Positions 36,456-45,005 are shown, counted from the first letter of the stretch. The stretch: DNA of 64,000 bases from Nocardioides sp. PD653-B2 (GCF_002117935.1 NZ_BDJE01000010.1:62001-126000); one strand, 5' to 3'. A program made the numbers and translations. The notes: generated by a model not told the origin, from the letters alone.

Positions 36456-37967
36456 TCAGCTCTCCTTGCCCGGGCCGCTGCCCGGTGTCGTGCTCAGTGT
36501 CTGCCACAGGTGCAGCTGCGCGTAGGAGCGCCAGGGCCTCCAACCCTCCGCGAGCTCCGCCGCGCTCGACGGGTCGCGGCCGAGCCCGGCGAGCGCGTCG
36601 CGGATGCCGATGTCGGTCGGCAGGAAGACATCGGGGTGCCCGAGCGCACGCAGCGCGATGTAGTCGGCGGTCCAGGGTCCGATGCCCGGGATCTCCAGCA
36701 GCGCGCGGCGTACGTCGTTGCGGTCCGGCCCGCGGTCGAGGGCCAGGTCTCCCGAGGCGAGCGCAGCACAGAGCGCGATCAGCGCCCGGCCGCGGGAGCG
36801 TGGCATCGGCAGGTCCTCCGGGGCGAGCCCGGCCAGCGTCGCCGCATCGGGGAAGAGGTGGGTCAGCCCCATGACCGGGTGGGCGACCCGGCGGCCGTGG
36901 CGCTCGACGAGGCGGGCCGCGACGGTGCGTGCGCCGGCGACGCTGACCTGCTGGCCGAGCACGGCGCGGACCGCGATCTCGTGCCCGTCGACGTGGCCGG
37001 GCACGCGCAGCCCCGGAAGCGCGCGGACCAACGGACCGATCACGGGGTCGCCGGCGAACGCGTCGCCCACCGCGAGCGGGTCGCAGTCGGCGTCCAGCAT
37101 CCGACGCACCCGCTCGGTGGCCGCCGCGGTGTCGCGCAGGTCCTCCAGAGCGAAGGCCGCGGTGACGAACGCGGTCTGCCCGGGCTCGGTGACGTCGGGG
37201 ATCTCGAGCCGCACCGTGCCGCTGCCGTGGGGCAGGGAGAGCGTCCGGGCGTACCACCCCTCACCTGCTGCCTCGACGCCCGGCACCGCACGGGTCGCGA
37301 GGAACCCGAGCAGCGCGTGACCGGCGTACGGCGTGCGTACGGCGAGCCGCATCGTGATGCTGCCGGTGGTCGGCCGGCCGACACCACGGCGCCCGCGCAG
37401 GTCGGTGGGCGACGCGGCGTACACCTCGCGGATCGTCTCGTTGAACTGGCGGATGCTCGAGAAGCCGGAGGCGAAGGCGATGTCGGCGTAGGTCAGCTCG
37501 GTGGTCTCGATCAGCACCCGCGCGGTCTGCGCGCGCTTCGCGCGGGCCAGTGCGAGCGGGCCGGCGCCGAGCTCGCCGTTGAGGATCCGGGTCAGGTGGC
37601 GCGGCGTGTAGCCGACCCGCGCCGCGAGTCCCTCGACGCCCTCGCGGTCGACGACGCCGTCGGCGATCAGCCGCATCGCGCGGCCGGCCGCGGTGGCGGC
37701 GACGTCCCAGTCGGGGCTGCCCGGTGTCGCGTCGGGCAGGCAGCGCTTGCAGGCTCGGTAGCCGGCGGCCTGGGCCGACGCGGCGCTCGGGTGGAACGTG
37801 ACGTTCTGCAACGCCGGCGTCCGCGCCGGGCAGGACGGGCGGCAGTAGATCCCGGTGGTGCGCACGGCCGTGTAGAAGACACCGTCGAAGCGTCGGTCGC
37901 GGGACTTCACCGCGCGGTAGCAGGACTCGGCGTCGAGCCGCTCGATGCTGGTGGTCGCCGCGGTCAT
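36456..37967 (-). CDS. alkA: Ada-AlkA fusion: methylphosphotriester sensor and 3-methyladenine glycosylase
   Basis: A 503-residue three-part protein. Residues 1-85 are an Ada metal-binding domain with Cys42 and Cys46 in YCRPSC and Cys73 and Cys76 in CKRC, which repairs methylphosphotriesters and senses damage. Residues 90-190 form an AraC-type helix-turn-helix (VGYTPRHLTRIL, ASGFSSIRQFNETI). From about residue 205, an AlkA domain has LGQQVSVAGART and the HhH glycosylase motif LLEIPGIGPWTADYIALRALG. It likely both repairs alkylated DNA and activates its own operon with ogt. ATG 37967 (MTAATTSIERL) is preferred over an upstream frame extension. Confidence 0.93.
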   Translation of the reverse strand: MTAATTSIERLDAESCYRAVKSRDRRFDGVFYTAVRTTGIYCRPSCPARTPALQNVTFHPSAASAQAAGYRACKRCLPDATPGSPDWDVAATAAGRAMRLIADGVVDREGVEGLAARVGYTPRHLTRILNGELGAGPLALARAKRAQTARVLIETTELTYADIAFASGFSSIRQFNETIREVYAASPTDLRGRRGVGRPTTGSITMRLAVRTPYAGHALLGFLATRAVPGVEAAGEGWYARTLSLPHGSGTVRLEIPDVTEPGQTAFVTAAFALEDLRDTAAATERVRRMLDADCDPLAVGDAFAGDPVIGPLVRALPGLRVPGHVDGHEIAVRAVLGQQVSVAGARTVAARLVERHGRRVAHPVMGLTHLFPDAATLAGLAPEDLPMPRSRGRALIALCAALASGDLALDRGPDRNDVRRALLEIPGIGPWTADYIALRALGHPDVFLPTDIGIRDALAGLGRDPSSAAELAEGWRPWRSYAQLHLWQTLSTTPGSGPGKES

Positions 37968-38107
37968 GGGTCCATCCTGGCCGACGACACCGACCTCATC
38001 TGGCGGAAATCGGACACGGCCGTCAGCGTACGGCGCGCGACTGTCACGAAACGCCACGTACGCTGTGCCCTTCGTTGGATCTCGGGAGTCCTGGGAGGGA
38101 ACCCGTC

Positions 38108-39208
38108 GTGCCCGAGAAGAGGCACCGCCGCGGCGTGCTCCGCGTCATCATCGTCGCGGAGCTGGTCGTCGCGCTGGTGACCGCGGCGACCGTCGTGTTC
38201 GCCTACAACCACCTCGACAGCAACATCGCCGAGGGTCCGGGGATCCACCACCGGAACGCCAAGCAGCCGCAGGCGGCCGACCAGCCGCACGAGCCGCTCA
38301 ACATCTTGCTGATGGGCACGGACACCCGCGACTGCGCGGGCTGCAAGGTCGACGGCGAGGCGGGCGGTGGCGTCTCGGACACGACGATCCTCCTGCACGT
38401 CGCGGCGGACCGGAAGTCGGCGTACGGCATCTCGATCCCCCGCGACCTCCTGGTCGACCGACCGGACTGCGTGGTCGACGGGAAGACCATCCCGGGCGCC
38501 AGCGACGTGCTGTGGAACGCCGCCTTCGGCGTGGGCGGCCCCGCCTGCACGGTCGAGCAGGTGGAGTCGGTGTTCGCGCCGATCTACGTCGACGACTACC
38601 TCACCATCGACTTCGGCGGCTTCAAGGACATGGTCGACGCGATCGGCGGCGTCAACGTCTGCATCCCGGAGCCGCTCGACGACCCGACCTACCTCCACGT
38701 GCACTTCGACCGAGGAGAGTCGGTCCACCTGGACGGCACCGATGCGCTGGCCTACGTGCGTCTCCGGCACGTGCTCGCCGGCACCGACATCGGTCGGATG
38801 AAGCGGCAGCAGTCCTTCATCGCTGCCATGGCCCACAAGGTGATCTCCGCCGACACGCTGGCCCGCCCCGACAAGCTCTACCGCTTCGCCGGCGCGCTCA
38901 CCAGCTCGCTCCAGGCCAGCCCCGACCTGGCCAGCGCGGGCGCACTGGTGCGACTGGCGGGCGAGCTGAAGGACGTCGATCTCACCCACATCAAGTTCGT
39001 GACGATGCCCAACTTCCTCTATCTCGAGGGCACCGCGGGCTACCCGCACGTGGGCCTGCTCCCCGCGCACAAGAAGCTGGTCGAGCTCGTGAACGACGAC
39101 CGGCCGCTCGGCTCGTTCGTGCGCGACTCCGTCTCCGCCGACGGCCCGGACAAGAACCCCACCCAGAAGCAGAAGGATGCGGCAGCGGCCGCGGGCATCT
39201 GCGCCTGA
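38108..39208 (+). CDS. LytR-CpsA-Psr (LCP) family cell-wall glycopolymer ligase
   Basis: A 366-residue membrane-anchored protein with a single N-terminal helix (VIIVAELVVALVTAATVVFAY) and an extracellular LCP domain. Motifs include ILLMGTDTR, SDTTILLHVAADRKSAYGISIPRDLLV, FGGFKDMVDAIGGVNVCIPEPL and DALAYVRLRHVLAGTDIGRMKRQQ. The arginines and Asp bind polyprenyl pyrophosphate. LCP enzymes attach teichoic acid, arabinogalactan or other polymers to peptidoglycan. GTG 38108 follows GGGAGGGAA, a good ribosome site. It is divergent from the Ada-AlkA gene. The polymer is unknown. Confidence 0.9.
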   Translation: MPEKRHRRGVLRVIIVAELVVALVTAATVVFAYNHLDSNIAEGPGIHHRNAKQPQAADQPHEPLNILLMGTDTRDCAGCKVDGEAGGGVSDTTILLHVAADRKSAYGISIPRDLLVDRPDCVVDGKTIPGASDVLWNAAFGVGGPACTVEQVESVFAPIYVDDYLTIDFGGFKDMVDAIGGVNVCIPEPLDDPTYLHVHFDRGESVHLDGTDALAYVRLRHVLAGTDIGRMKRQQSFIAAMAHKVISADTLARPDKLYRFAGALTSSLQASPDLASAGALVRLAGELKDVDLTHIKFVTMPNFLYLEGTAGYPHVGLLPAHKKLVELVNDDRPLGSFVRDSVSADGPDKNPTQKQKDAAAAAGICA

Positions 39209-39277
39209 GGGTCGGGCGCGACGATCGACCTCGCCTCTCGGTGGTTTCGGCGCAGCCCCGCGGGGTAACCGACTCAT

Positions 39278-39994
39278 GTGGAGCTGATCCGAGTCGGGCT
39301 CGTGGCAGATCCAGCCGCGCCGACCCGGATCGCACGGCGCATGAGCGACCTGCGCCCCCTCGACGGCAGCGACGAGTGGGACATCATCGTGGTGAGCGAA
39401 CCCTTCACCGTCGGCTTCGAGGACGTCGAGACCGCGACGGGTCGGCTGCAGGACCGGGCCCGTCAACAGGACTGGGACCTGGTCGTCGGCCTGACCGAGC
39501 TCCCCCTCCACGACGACGAGGGCCGCCCTCTCCTGGTCGAGACCGACCCGGGGCGACGGACCGCGGTGTTGTCACTGCCCGCCCTGGGCGGACTACGTAT
39601 GCACGCTCGGTCCCGCCGTGCCGTGCGCTCGCTCCTCGACACGATGACGGAGCCGGGGTCGGACGACGGTGCGCATCGCGTGGTCCTCCCCCGCCGGCGG
39701 GGCCGCTGGCGCCTGCTCCAGGGCATGGTGCTCGCCAACCGCCCCTGGCTGTTGGTGCCGGGACTGAAGTCTGCGCTCGTGGCGGCGCTGGCGACCGGCG
39801 CCGTGGCGACGATCAACTCGACGGTCTGGCTGCTCGCGGGCTCGCTGTCGTGGTGGCGCCTGGCGGTGGCGACGATCGCCTCGGTCGCTCTGGTCGCGGC
39901 CTGGCTGGTGATCGACGGCGAGCTGTGGGACCGCCCCGACGACGACTCCTCGCGGGGCGGGAAAGGTCCCGTCTCTACAACGCGTCGACCCTGA
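39278..39994 (+). CDS. membrane protein, 5' part of a frame-shifted gene
   Basis: A 238-residue product with a soluble N-terminal half (DWDLVVGLTELPL, VLSLPALGGLRMHARSR) and two membrane segments (SALVAALATGAVATINSTVW, LAVATIASVALVAAWLVID). I recall a family of about 330 residues, often labelled 5,10-methylenetetrahydrofolate dehydrogenase, with this order followed by ARLYNAST and two more helices. Here the frame ends soon after LWDRPDDD, and that missing tail is found in the -1 frame from about position 39961. One missing G in the GGG-AAA stretch explains it. The label's enzymatic meaning is doubtful; treat the function as unknown. Confidence 0.6.
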   Translation: MELIRVGLVADPAAPTRIARRMSDLRPLDGSDEWDIIVVSEPFTVGFEDVETATGRLQDRARQQDWDLVVGLTELPLHDDEGRPLLVETDPGRRTAVLSLPALGGLRMHARSRRAVRSLLDTMTEPGSDDGAHRVVLPRRRGRWRLLQGMVLANRPWLLVPGLKSALVAALATGAVATINSTVWLLAGSLSWWRLAVATIASVALVAAWLVIDGELWDRPDDDSSRGGKGPVSTTRRP

Positions 39995-40278
39995 TGACGC
40001 TGATGACCGGCGTGTTCATCTGCTACGTTGCGCTGTACGTAGTGAATCTGGCGTGGGCGTTCTTCGTCCTCGACCCCGCCCTGATGGGCAGTTACCTCCA
40101 TGCCTCGCTGGGCTACGGCGATCTGTTCGTCCTGGCCTGGTTCGTCGCGTCAGCAGCAACCGTCGGAGGTGGTCTGGGTTCGGGACTGGAATCGGACGAA
40201 GCGATTCGCGCTGCCGCATACTCCAAGCGCGAGGAGGACCGGCGTGACCGCCTCGCACGCCGCAAGCGCCCGACGTGA
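39994..40278 (+). CDS. membrane protein, 3' part of the same frame-shifted gene
   Basis: 94 residues from an ATG that overlaps the previous stop as TGATG, so translational restart could still make this piece. It has two membrane segments (GVFICYVALYVVNLAWAFFVL, DLFVLAWFVASAATVGGGLG) and the family-like tail GLESDEAIRAAAYSKREEDR. The same frame reads upstream into SRLYNAST, which belongs with the previous product. It may be a real second polypeptide or merely the end of a gene broken by a one-base deletion or sequencing error. Confidence 0.5.
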   Translation: MTLMTGVFICYVALYVVNLAWAFFVLDPALMGSYLHASLGYGDLFVLAWFVASAATVGGGLGSGLESDEAIRAAAYSKREEDRRDRLARRKRPT

Positions 40279-40488
40279 GCGACCCGCGCTCGGCACCACC
40301 TGCTCCGACCGATCTCCGGCTCCGGACCGACGGTTCATCTCCTCCACAGCGCTAGACCTCTGCGATGCGATCCGTGTCCGCAGATCCGTGGTGCCCACCG
40401 TGGTCGTCGCGACGACGACCCGCCCTCCTGACCACGCCGTGCCTTCACCGACCAACGCGCGTAGGATCGCCGAGAACAAGGAACCAAT
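40279..40488. other. intergenic region before the MEDS-LuxR gene
   Basis: 210 bp with no supportable gene. TAGGAT at 40462-40467 fits a -10 box; it would start transcription about 15 nt before the ATG, leaving AAGGA (40479-40483) in the leader. No convincing -35 lies at normal spacing, so an activator may be needed. A GTCGTCGCGACGAC palindrome lies near 40403-40416. Confidence 0.4.
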
Positions 40489-41349
40489 ATGAATGTCGTC
40501 GACATCGGGATCCCCGGCGTGGACCAGATCCCGCCAGGCACACACCTCTGCGCTCTCTACTCCGGCTCGGCGGAGCGGGATGACATCTTGTTCCCGTTCC
40601 TGCGCCAGGGTCTCCAGCACGGGGACACCTGCCTGTGCTACATCGACGGTCTCGAGCCCGGCGCGGTGCGGGCCCGGGCGGTCGGTGAGGCCGGCGTGGC
40701 GGAGCCCCCGGCAGATCGGTTCGACGTCCGCCCGGCGTCGGAGGTCTACCTGCAGTCCGGAAAGTTCTCGGTCGAGCACATGACGTCGGTGCTCTCCGAC
40801 AGCCTCGACGAGGTGGTCGCCCAGGGCCGCGGGCTGCTGCGGGCCACGGGTGAGATGCCGTGGCCGGGGGTGCTGTCGCAGCCTCATGGGGCCGATGACT
40901 TCTTCGTGTACGAGGCCGCCCTCAACGACGTCGTGGACCGGAGGCCGGCGATCTTCATGTGCATGTACGACCTGCAGCGCTTCGGGCTCGACCTGCTCGT
41001 CGCCGTGCTGAAGACGCACCCCGTCGTGCTCCTCGACCAGATGGTTCTCGACAACCCCCACTTCCCGGGCAGAGCCAGGTACGACGCTGAGGTGGCACCC
41101 ACGGACACGCCTCCGCTGGGCGCCGCGGCCGCGCGCGAGCCGGACCCGTGGCCCTCGCTGACGCCGAGCGAGTTGCGGATCGCCGGGTTCGTTGCCAAGG
41201 GTCTGACCAACAAGGACATCGCCCAGAAGCTGTGCGTGTCGCCGCACACCGTCGATGCCCACCTGAAGCACATCTTCACGAAGCTCGACATCCACTCCCG
41301 CGTCGAGCTGACCGTGCTCGCCATGCAGCACCGGACGCCGCCCGGCTGA
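40489..41349 (+). CDS. MEDS-domain LuxR family transcriptional regulator
   Basis: A 286-residue regulator. Residues 1-200 match the MEDS domain first seen in DcmR of methylotrophs (IPPGTHLCALYSGSAERDDILFPFLRQGLQHGDTCLCYID; RATGEMPW; YDLQRFG). The domain binds hydrocarbon-like or other small ligands and is also found fused to kinases. Residues 222-280 are a LuxR helix-turn-helix (LTPSELRIAGFVAKGLTNKDIAQKLCVSPHTVDAHLKHIF). Targets and ligand are unknown. It is convergent with the PAS-HisKA gene, 22 bp away. Confidence 0.85.
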   Translation: MNVVDIGIPGVDQIPPGTHLCALYSGSAERDDILFPFLRQGLQHGDTCLCYIDGLEPGAVRARAVGEAGVAEPPADRFDVRPASEVYLQSGKFSVEHMTSVLSDSLDEVVAQGRGLLRATGEMPWPGVLSQPHGADDFFVYEAALNDVVDRRPAIFMCMYDLQRFGLDLLVAVLKTHPVVLLDQMVLDNPHFPGRARYDAEVAPTDTPPLGAAAAREPDPWPSLTPSELRIAGFVAKGLTNKDIAQKLCVSPHTVDAHLKHIFTKLDIHSRVELTVLAMQHRTPPG

Positions 41350-41371
41350 GACCGACGGCCTCTCGACGAGG

Positions 41372-42010
41372 TCAGTCACGCTGATCGCGCCCGTCGAGCA
41401 TGGCGGACACCGAGTCGAGCGCCCGTCGAAGGCGATCGCTGGCCCGCGTCATGCAGGCGAGCGACTCCCGCAGCTCTCTCGGCAACGCGTCGCCGTGGTC
41501 CTGGAGGAGCTCGGCATGGCCGAGGAGGGCCGTGAGTGGGGTGCGCAGCTCGTGCTGCAGCGCGTCGAGCCGTTGTCGACGCAGCTCCGGAGGCAGGGAC
41601 ACGATGGGCTGCTCGTCGGTCGCGTCCGTGGCCACGAGCAGGGCTCCCCGGATCCCCCCGGCTGCGGTGCGAAGCGGAGCCGCGGTGCAGCGCAGCAGCC
41701 GGACGGGTCCGCCCTTCGGCTTCACCGTGACGTAGGAGTCCTGGACGCTCTCCCCTGCACAGGCGCGCACCAGGGTGAGCTCGGACGGCTCGAGGAGGCG
41801 GGTCCCGGACGCGTTGTGGAGATTGAAGTAGGCCGGGACCTGGTCGCTGGGGATGGGCTCGAACCGGGTGTCCGCGAGGCACGCGAGGGCGGGGCTGACA
41901 TGGACGAGCCGGCAGGAGTCATCCATCACGGCCATCGGCAGGGCGAGCTCGCCCAGCACCGTGTGGAGCAGGTCCCAACCACTCGAGTCGGCCTGCAGGT
42001 CGTCGTCCAT
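41372..42010 (-). CDS. PAS-HisKA protein lacking the histidine-kinase ATPase domain
   Basis: A 212-residue protein. The first part looks like a PAS domain (WDLLHTVLGELALPMAVMDDSCRLVHVSPA, with a C-terminal VTVKPKGG... strand). A HisKA dimerisation helix follows with the phospho-acceptor motif HELRTPLTALLGHAELL. The protein then ends, with no N, G1 or G2 ATP-binding boxes, and none are encoded downstream in any frame of the next 22 bp. It cannot phosphorylate itself. It might be phosphorylated by another kinase, form inhibitory heterodimers, or be a remnant. The start ATG 42010 was chosen because upstream codons lack protein character. Confidence 0.7.
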   Translation of the reverse strand: MDDDLQADSSGWDLLHTVLGELALPMAVMDDSCRLVHVSPALACLADTRFEPIPSDQVPAYFNLHNASGTRLLEPSELTLVRACAGESVQDSYVTVKPKGGPVRLLRCTAAPLRTAAGGIRGALLVATDATDEQPIVSLPPELRRQRLDALQHELRTPLTALLGHAELLQDHGDALPRELRESLACMTRASDRLRRALDSVSAMLDGRDQRD

Positions 42011-42098
42011 CCATCGATCGTCACCCGCGCCGGACGGCGAAGGGCGGGTTCGCTCACGAACTGCGCATCCCGGCTCGCGATCTGCGCGGATCGGCCAG

Positions 42099-43097
42099 TC
42101 ATCGAGGAGCGTTGAGCGTCTCCGAGGGGAGCTCGCCGAAGGCATCGCGGTACGCAGCCGCGAAGCGGCCCGCGTGCGCGATGCCGCACCGCGCCGCGAT
42201 CTGGGCGACCGTGGTGCGGTCCGGGTCCGCCACGCGGAGCAGGTCACGGGCGCGGTGGAGTCGGACGTCACGCACGTAGGACATCGGCGGCATGCCGACC
42301 TCACGGCGGAACCCGTCCTGCAGCGCTCGCACGCTGAGGTGCACCTCGGTCGCCAGCCGGACGGTCGACCACGGCTCGCCCGGTCTGTCGTGCACGAGAT
42401 CGATCGCTCGGGCCACGACCGACCGTTGGGCTGCGGACGCGCCGGCGCTGAGCGAATCGGTGTAGGTGTGATGCTGCCCGAGCAGCAGGCCGTCGATCAC
42501 CAGCCTCCGGACGTGACGTCCCACTGCCGGGTGGTTGATCAGGCCCGGGCTGTCCTCCAGCTCGCGGGCCAGCATGTCGAGCACGTCGCGCCACGCGCGG
42601 CTGGCCGGTGACGTGAGGTCCATGACGGGGTCGAAGTCCAGGCGGGCCCGCAGGGACCGGCCCAGCAGTGCCTCGAGCTCGGCCTCCACGTCGGAACGGG
42701 AGATCATCATGCAGAGCTGGGTGCAGTTCGCCGACCAGGCGATCTCGGCCTGGCGGCCGGGACCGAACACCGCGGCGGTCCCCGGCGTCGTGACGACCGC
42801 CGCACCCGGCCAGCCGCCCGAGGAGCGGGCCTGGCCCGACAGCGGCGTGTTGACGTGGAAGTTGCCGGCCTCGGCGGTCGTCAGCACGACCGGCCGGCCG
42901 TAGGACAGTCGCCCCAGCGTCAGCCCGCCCAGGCGAATGCCGGTGACGCGCATGTCGAGCGGCTCGCGACCGCGCCGGAGGTCGAGGCGATTCGGCAGGA
43001 ACAGCTCGCCGAGAACGCTCTCGGCTCGGTCCCGGTCCTCGGTCCGCACCGTGGTCATCGGCGACCGCCGACCGGGCGCGACTGCGGACTCGTTCAT
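42099..43097 (-). CDS. AraC family transcriptional regulator
   Basis: A 332-residue regulator. The N-terminal part resembles the AraC_binding_2 domain (LGRLSYGRPVVLTTAEAGNFHVNTPLSG, AVFGPGRQAEIAWSANCTQLCMMI). The C-terminal AraC helix-turn-helix pair reads LATEVHLSVRALQDGFRREVGMPPMSYVRDVRLHRARDLL and VAQIAARCGIAHAGRFAAAYRDAFGELPSE. The ATG overlaps the stop of the TrxR-like gene (ATGA), so it is the last gene of the chaperone-redox operon. It might control this operon or the neighbouring signalling genes. The ligand is unknown. Confidence 0.85.
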   Translation of the reverse strand: MNESAVAPGRRSPMTTVRTEDRDRAESVLGELFLPNRLDLRRGREPLDMRVTGIRLGGLTLGRLSYGRPVVLTTAEAGNFHVNTPLSGQARSSGGWPGAAVVTTPGTAAVFGPGRQAEIAWSANCTQLCMMISRSDVEAELEALLGRSLRARLDFDPVMDLTSPASRAWRDVLDMLARELEDSPGLINHPAVGRHVRRLVIDGLLLGQHHTYTDSLSAGASAAQRSVVARAIDLVHDRPGEPWSTVRLATEVHLSVRALQDGFRREVGMPPMSYVRDVRLHRARDLLRVADPDRTTVAQIAARCGIAHAGRFAAAYRDAFGELPSETLNAPR

Positions 43098-44752
43098 CGT
43101 CGACCTGCTCTCTCGAGGAACTCGTGGACGAGCCGAACGGCCATGGAACCCTCCCCGACCGCGGAGGCTACGCGCTTCACCGAGCCGCTTCGCACGTCAC
43201 CCACGGCGAACACCCCGGGCGTGTCCGTTTCGAGCACACTGCCACGCCGGCTGGTCACGCCGGTCCGCACGTATCCGTGCTCGTCCAGCTCGATGCGGCC
43301 GTCGAGCCAGGCGGTACGCGGTGTCGACCCCACCAGCACGAACACGGCCGCGCTGTCGACGACGTGCTCCCGCCCGCTCTCGCGCTCTCGGAGGACGACG
43401 GACTCCAGGGCCACGTCACCGTCGAGCCGGCACAGCTCGCTGTCCGACCACACCCGGATCCGCGGGGTTCTCTCGATCCGGTCCGCCAGGTAGCGGGACA
43501 TGTCGCGATGGAGGTCGTGGTGACGGATGACGAGGTGGACCGCGGAGGACCGTCGAGAGAGGAAGAGGGCAGCTTGGCCCGCAGAGTTTCCGCCGCCGAC
43601 CACCGTGACGGGGTTGCCGCCGCACCACTGAGCCTCGGCCTCGGTCGCGGCGTAGTAGACGCTGCTGCCCTCGAGTCGATCGAGCCCGGGGACGTCCAGC
43701 CGCCGGACCTGGACACCGGTCGCCAGGATCACGGCGTGCGCCGTCACGTGCTCCCCGTCGGTCAACCCCACGAGGTGGTAGCCGTCGGCGTCGCGCAGGG
43801 ACAGTGCCTCACCGGGGATGGTGAAGGTCGCCCCGAACTTCCGTGCCTGGACCACGGCTCGGTCCGCGAGCTCGGCGCCGGAGATGCCCGCGGGGAAGCC
43901 GAGGTAGTTCTCGATCTGGGACGACGTCGCGGCCTGGCCCCCGGTCGCCACCGCGTCGAGGACCAGGGAGGAGAGCCCCTCGGACGCGCCGTACACCGCT
44001 GCCGCGAGGCCGGCCGGGCCGGCGCCGACGATGACGAGGTCGTAGGCCTCACGGGCGGGGGCCGCGCGCAGACCGATCAGGGTCGCGAGCTCGGCGTTGC
44101 TCGGGTTTCGCAACACGTGCTCGCCCTTCCAGATCACCACCGGAGTCTGCTCCGGGGAGATGCCGATCTGCCGGAGGACGTTCTCGGCCTCCGGGTCCTC
44201 CTCCAGGTCGACCCAGCGGTGCGGGATCCGGTTGCGGCTCGAGAAGTCCCGGATCCGGCGGCTGTCGGCGGAGAACCGGGACCCGACGATCCGGAAGCCC
44301 GCACCGATCCCCGCGTGCAGGCTGCGCCGCACGATGAAGGCCCGCAAGATCAGGTCGCCGAGCCCGGGATCCTCGACGACCGCCTCCTGGAGTCGCTCGA
44401 CCGGGACCGCGAGCACCTCGGCGTCGACCTCGGCGATGGCCGTGACGTAGAGAGGTTGCCCGGTGAGCAGCGACAGGTCGCCGAGGAACCGCCTGGGACC
44501 GTGCACCGCCACGAGCCGGGACTCGTGATCGGCCTGCTGCCCCACCGCCACCAGGCCGTCCAGGATCACGAAGAAGTCGCAGTCGTGGTCTCCTTCGTGG
44601 AAGAGAGCGGCCCCCGCCGGCACCCGTCGCCGGGTGCCGAACCGGGACAGCATCATCACCTGCTCGTCGTTGAGCCTGGGGTAGGCGCCGGACAGGTCCG
44701 GCGTCTCAGGTCGTTGCGGCGCCGCCGACTCAGACGAACTGCTCGTGCGCAT
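43094..44752 (-). CDS. cNMP-binding / thioredoxin reductase-like fusion flavoprotein
   Basis: A 552-residue three-part protein. Residues 25-150 are a cyclic-nucleotide-binding domain (PAGAALFHEGDHDCDFFVILDG, FLGDLSLLTGQPLYVTAIAEVDAEVLAV). Residues 150-235 form a glutaredoxin-like fold (SRNRIPHRWVDLEEDPEAENVLRQIG, TPVVIWKGEHVLRNPS). The rest is a TrxR-type FAD/NAD(P)H module (VIVGAGPAGLAAAVYGASEG, VTVVGGGNSAGQAALFLSR, GVFAVGDVRSGSVKRVASAVGEG). The redox CxxC of true TrxR is absent; at its place is AATEAEAQWCGGNP with one cysteine. It is probably a flavin oxidoreductase regulated by a nucleotide. It overlaps the UBP finger gene by 23 bp. Confidence 0.88.
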   Translation of the reverse strand: MRTSSSSESAAPQRPETPDLSGAYPRLNDEQVMMLSRFGTRRRVPAGAALFHEGDHDCDFFVILDGLVAVGQQADHESRLVAVHGPRRFLGDLSLLTGQPLYVTAIAEVDAEVLAVPVERLQEAVVEDPGLGDLILRAFIVRRSLHAGIGAGFRIVGSRFSADSRRIRDFSSRNRIPHRWVDLEEDPEAENVLRQIGISPEQTPVVIWKGEHVLRNPSNAELATLIGLRAAPAREAYDLVIVGAGPAGLAAAVYGASEGLSSLVLDAVATGGQAATSSQIENYLGFPAGISGAELADRAVVQARKFGATFTIPGEALSLRDADGYHLVGLTDGEHVTAHAVILATGVQVRRLDVPGLDRLEGSSVYYAATEAEAQWCGGNPVTVVGGGNSAGQAALFLSRRSSAVHLVIRHHDLHRDMSRYLADRIERTPRIRVWSDSELCRLDGDVALESVVLRERESGREHVVDSAAVFVLVGSTPRTAWLDGRIELDEHGYVRTGVTSRRGSVLETDTPGVFAVGDVRSGSVKRVASAVGEGSMAVRLVHEFLERAGRR

Positions 44753-45005
44753 AGCACCACCTCCAGCTCTCCCCGAGTTCGAGCGACCGCACGATCACGT
44801 GCCCAGACCTTCCGGCGTGGGCTCGCGCGTGCCGCATCGGGGACGAGTCGCAGCACCCGACCTTGCCGCAGGTGAGGCACAGCCGCAGGTGCACCCACGG
44901 AGTGCCCAGCTCGAGGCAGTCCTCGCACCCGTCGCTGCGGGGCAGCACCGGACGCACCAGGGCGAGGTGGGGGTCGGGGACGGCCGGGCCCGGTGCCGTA
45001 CTCAT
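44730..45005 (-). CDS. UBP-type zinc finger protein
   Basis: A 91-residue protein with one UBP/BUZ zinc finger: CEDCLELGTPWVHLRLCLTCGKVGCCDSSPMRHARAHAGRSGHVIVRSLELGESWRWC. In eukaryotes this finger binds the C terminus of ubiquitin. Bacterial versions stand near redox genes and their ligand is unknown. The ATG overlaps the thioredoxin stop (ATGA), and its own end overlaps the TrxR-like start by 23 bp. Tight coupling on both sides suggests it works with the thioredoxin and flavoprotein. Confidence 0.85.
   Translation of the reverse strand: MSTAPGPAVPDPHLALVRPVLPRSDGCEDCLELGTPWVHLRLCLTCGKVGCCDSSPMRHARAHAGRSGHVIVRSLELGESWRWCYAHEQFV

Noticed and set aside
39955..39970. Programmed -1 frameshift at GGGAAAG in the split membrane gene
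   Set aside because: The heptamer looks slippery, but in the zero frame the codons are GGG AAA, which is not the phase required for tandem slippage. A missing base is simpler.
40444..40467. Complete sigma-70 promoter before the MEDS-LuxR gene
   Set aside because: TTCACC and TAGGAT are only 12 bp apart, too close for a normal promoter, so only the -10-like box was kept.
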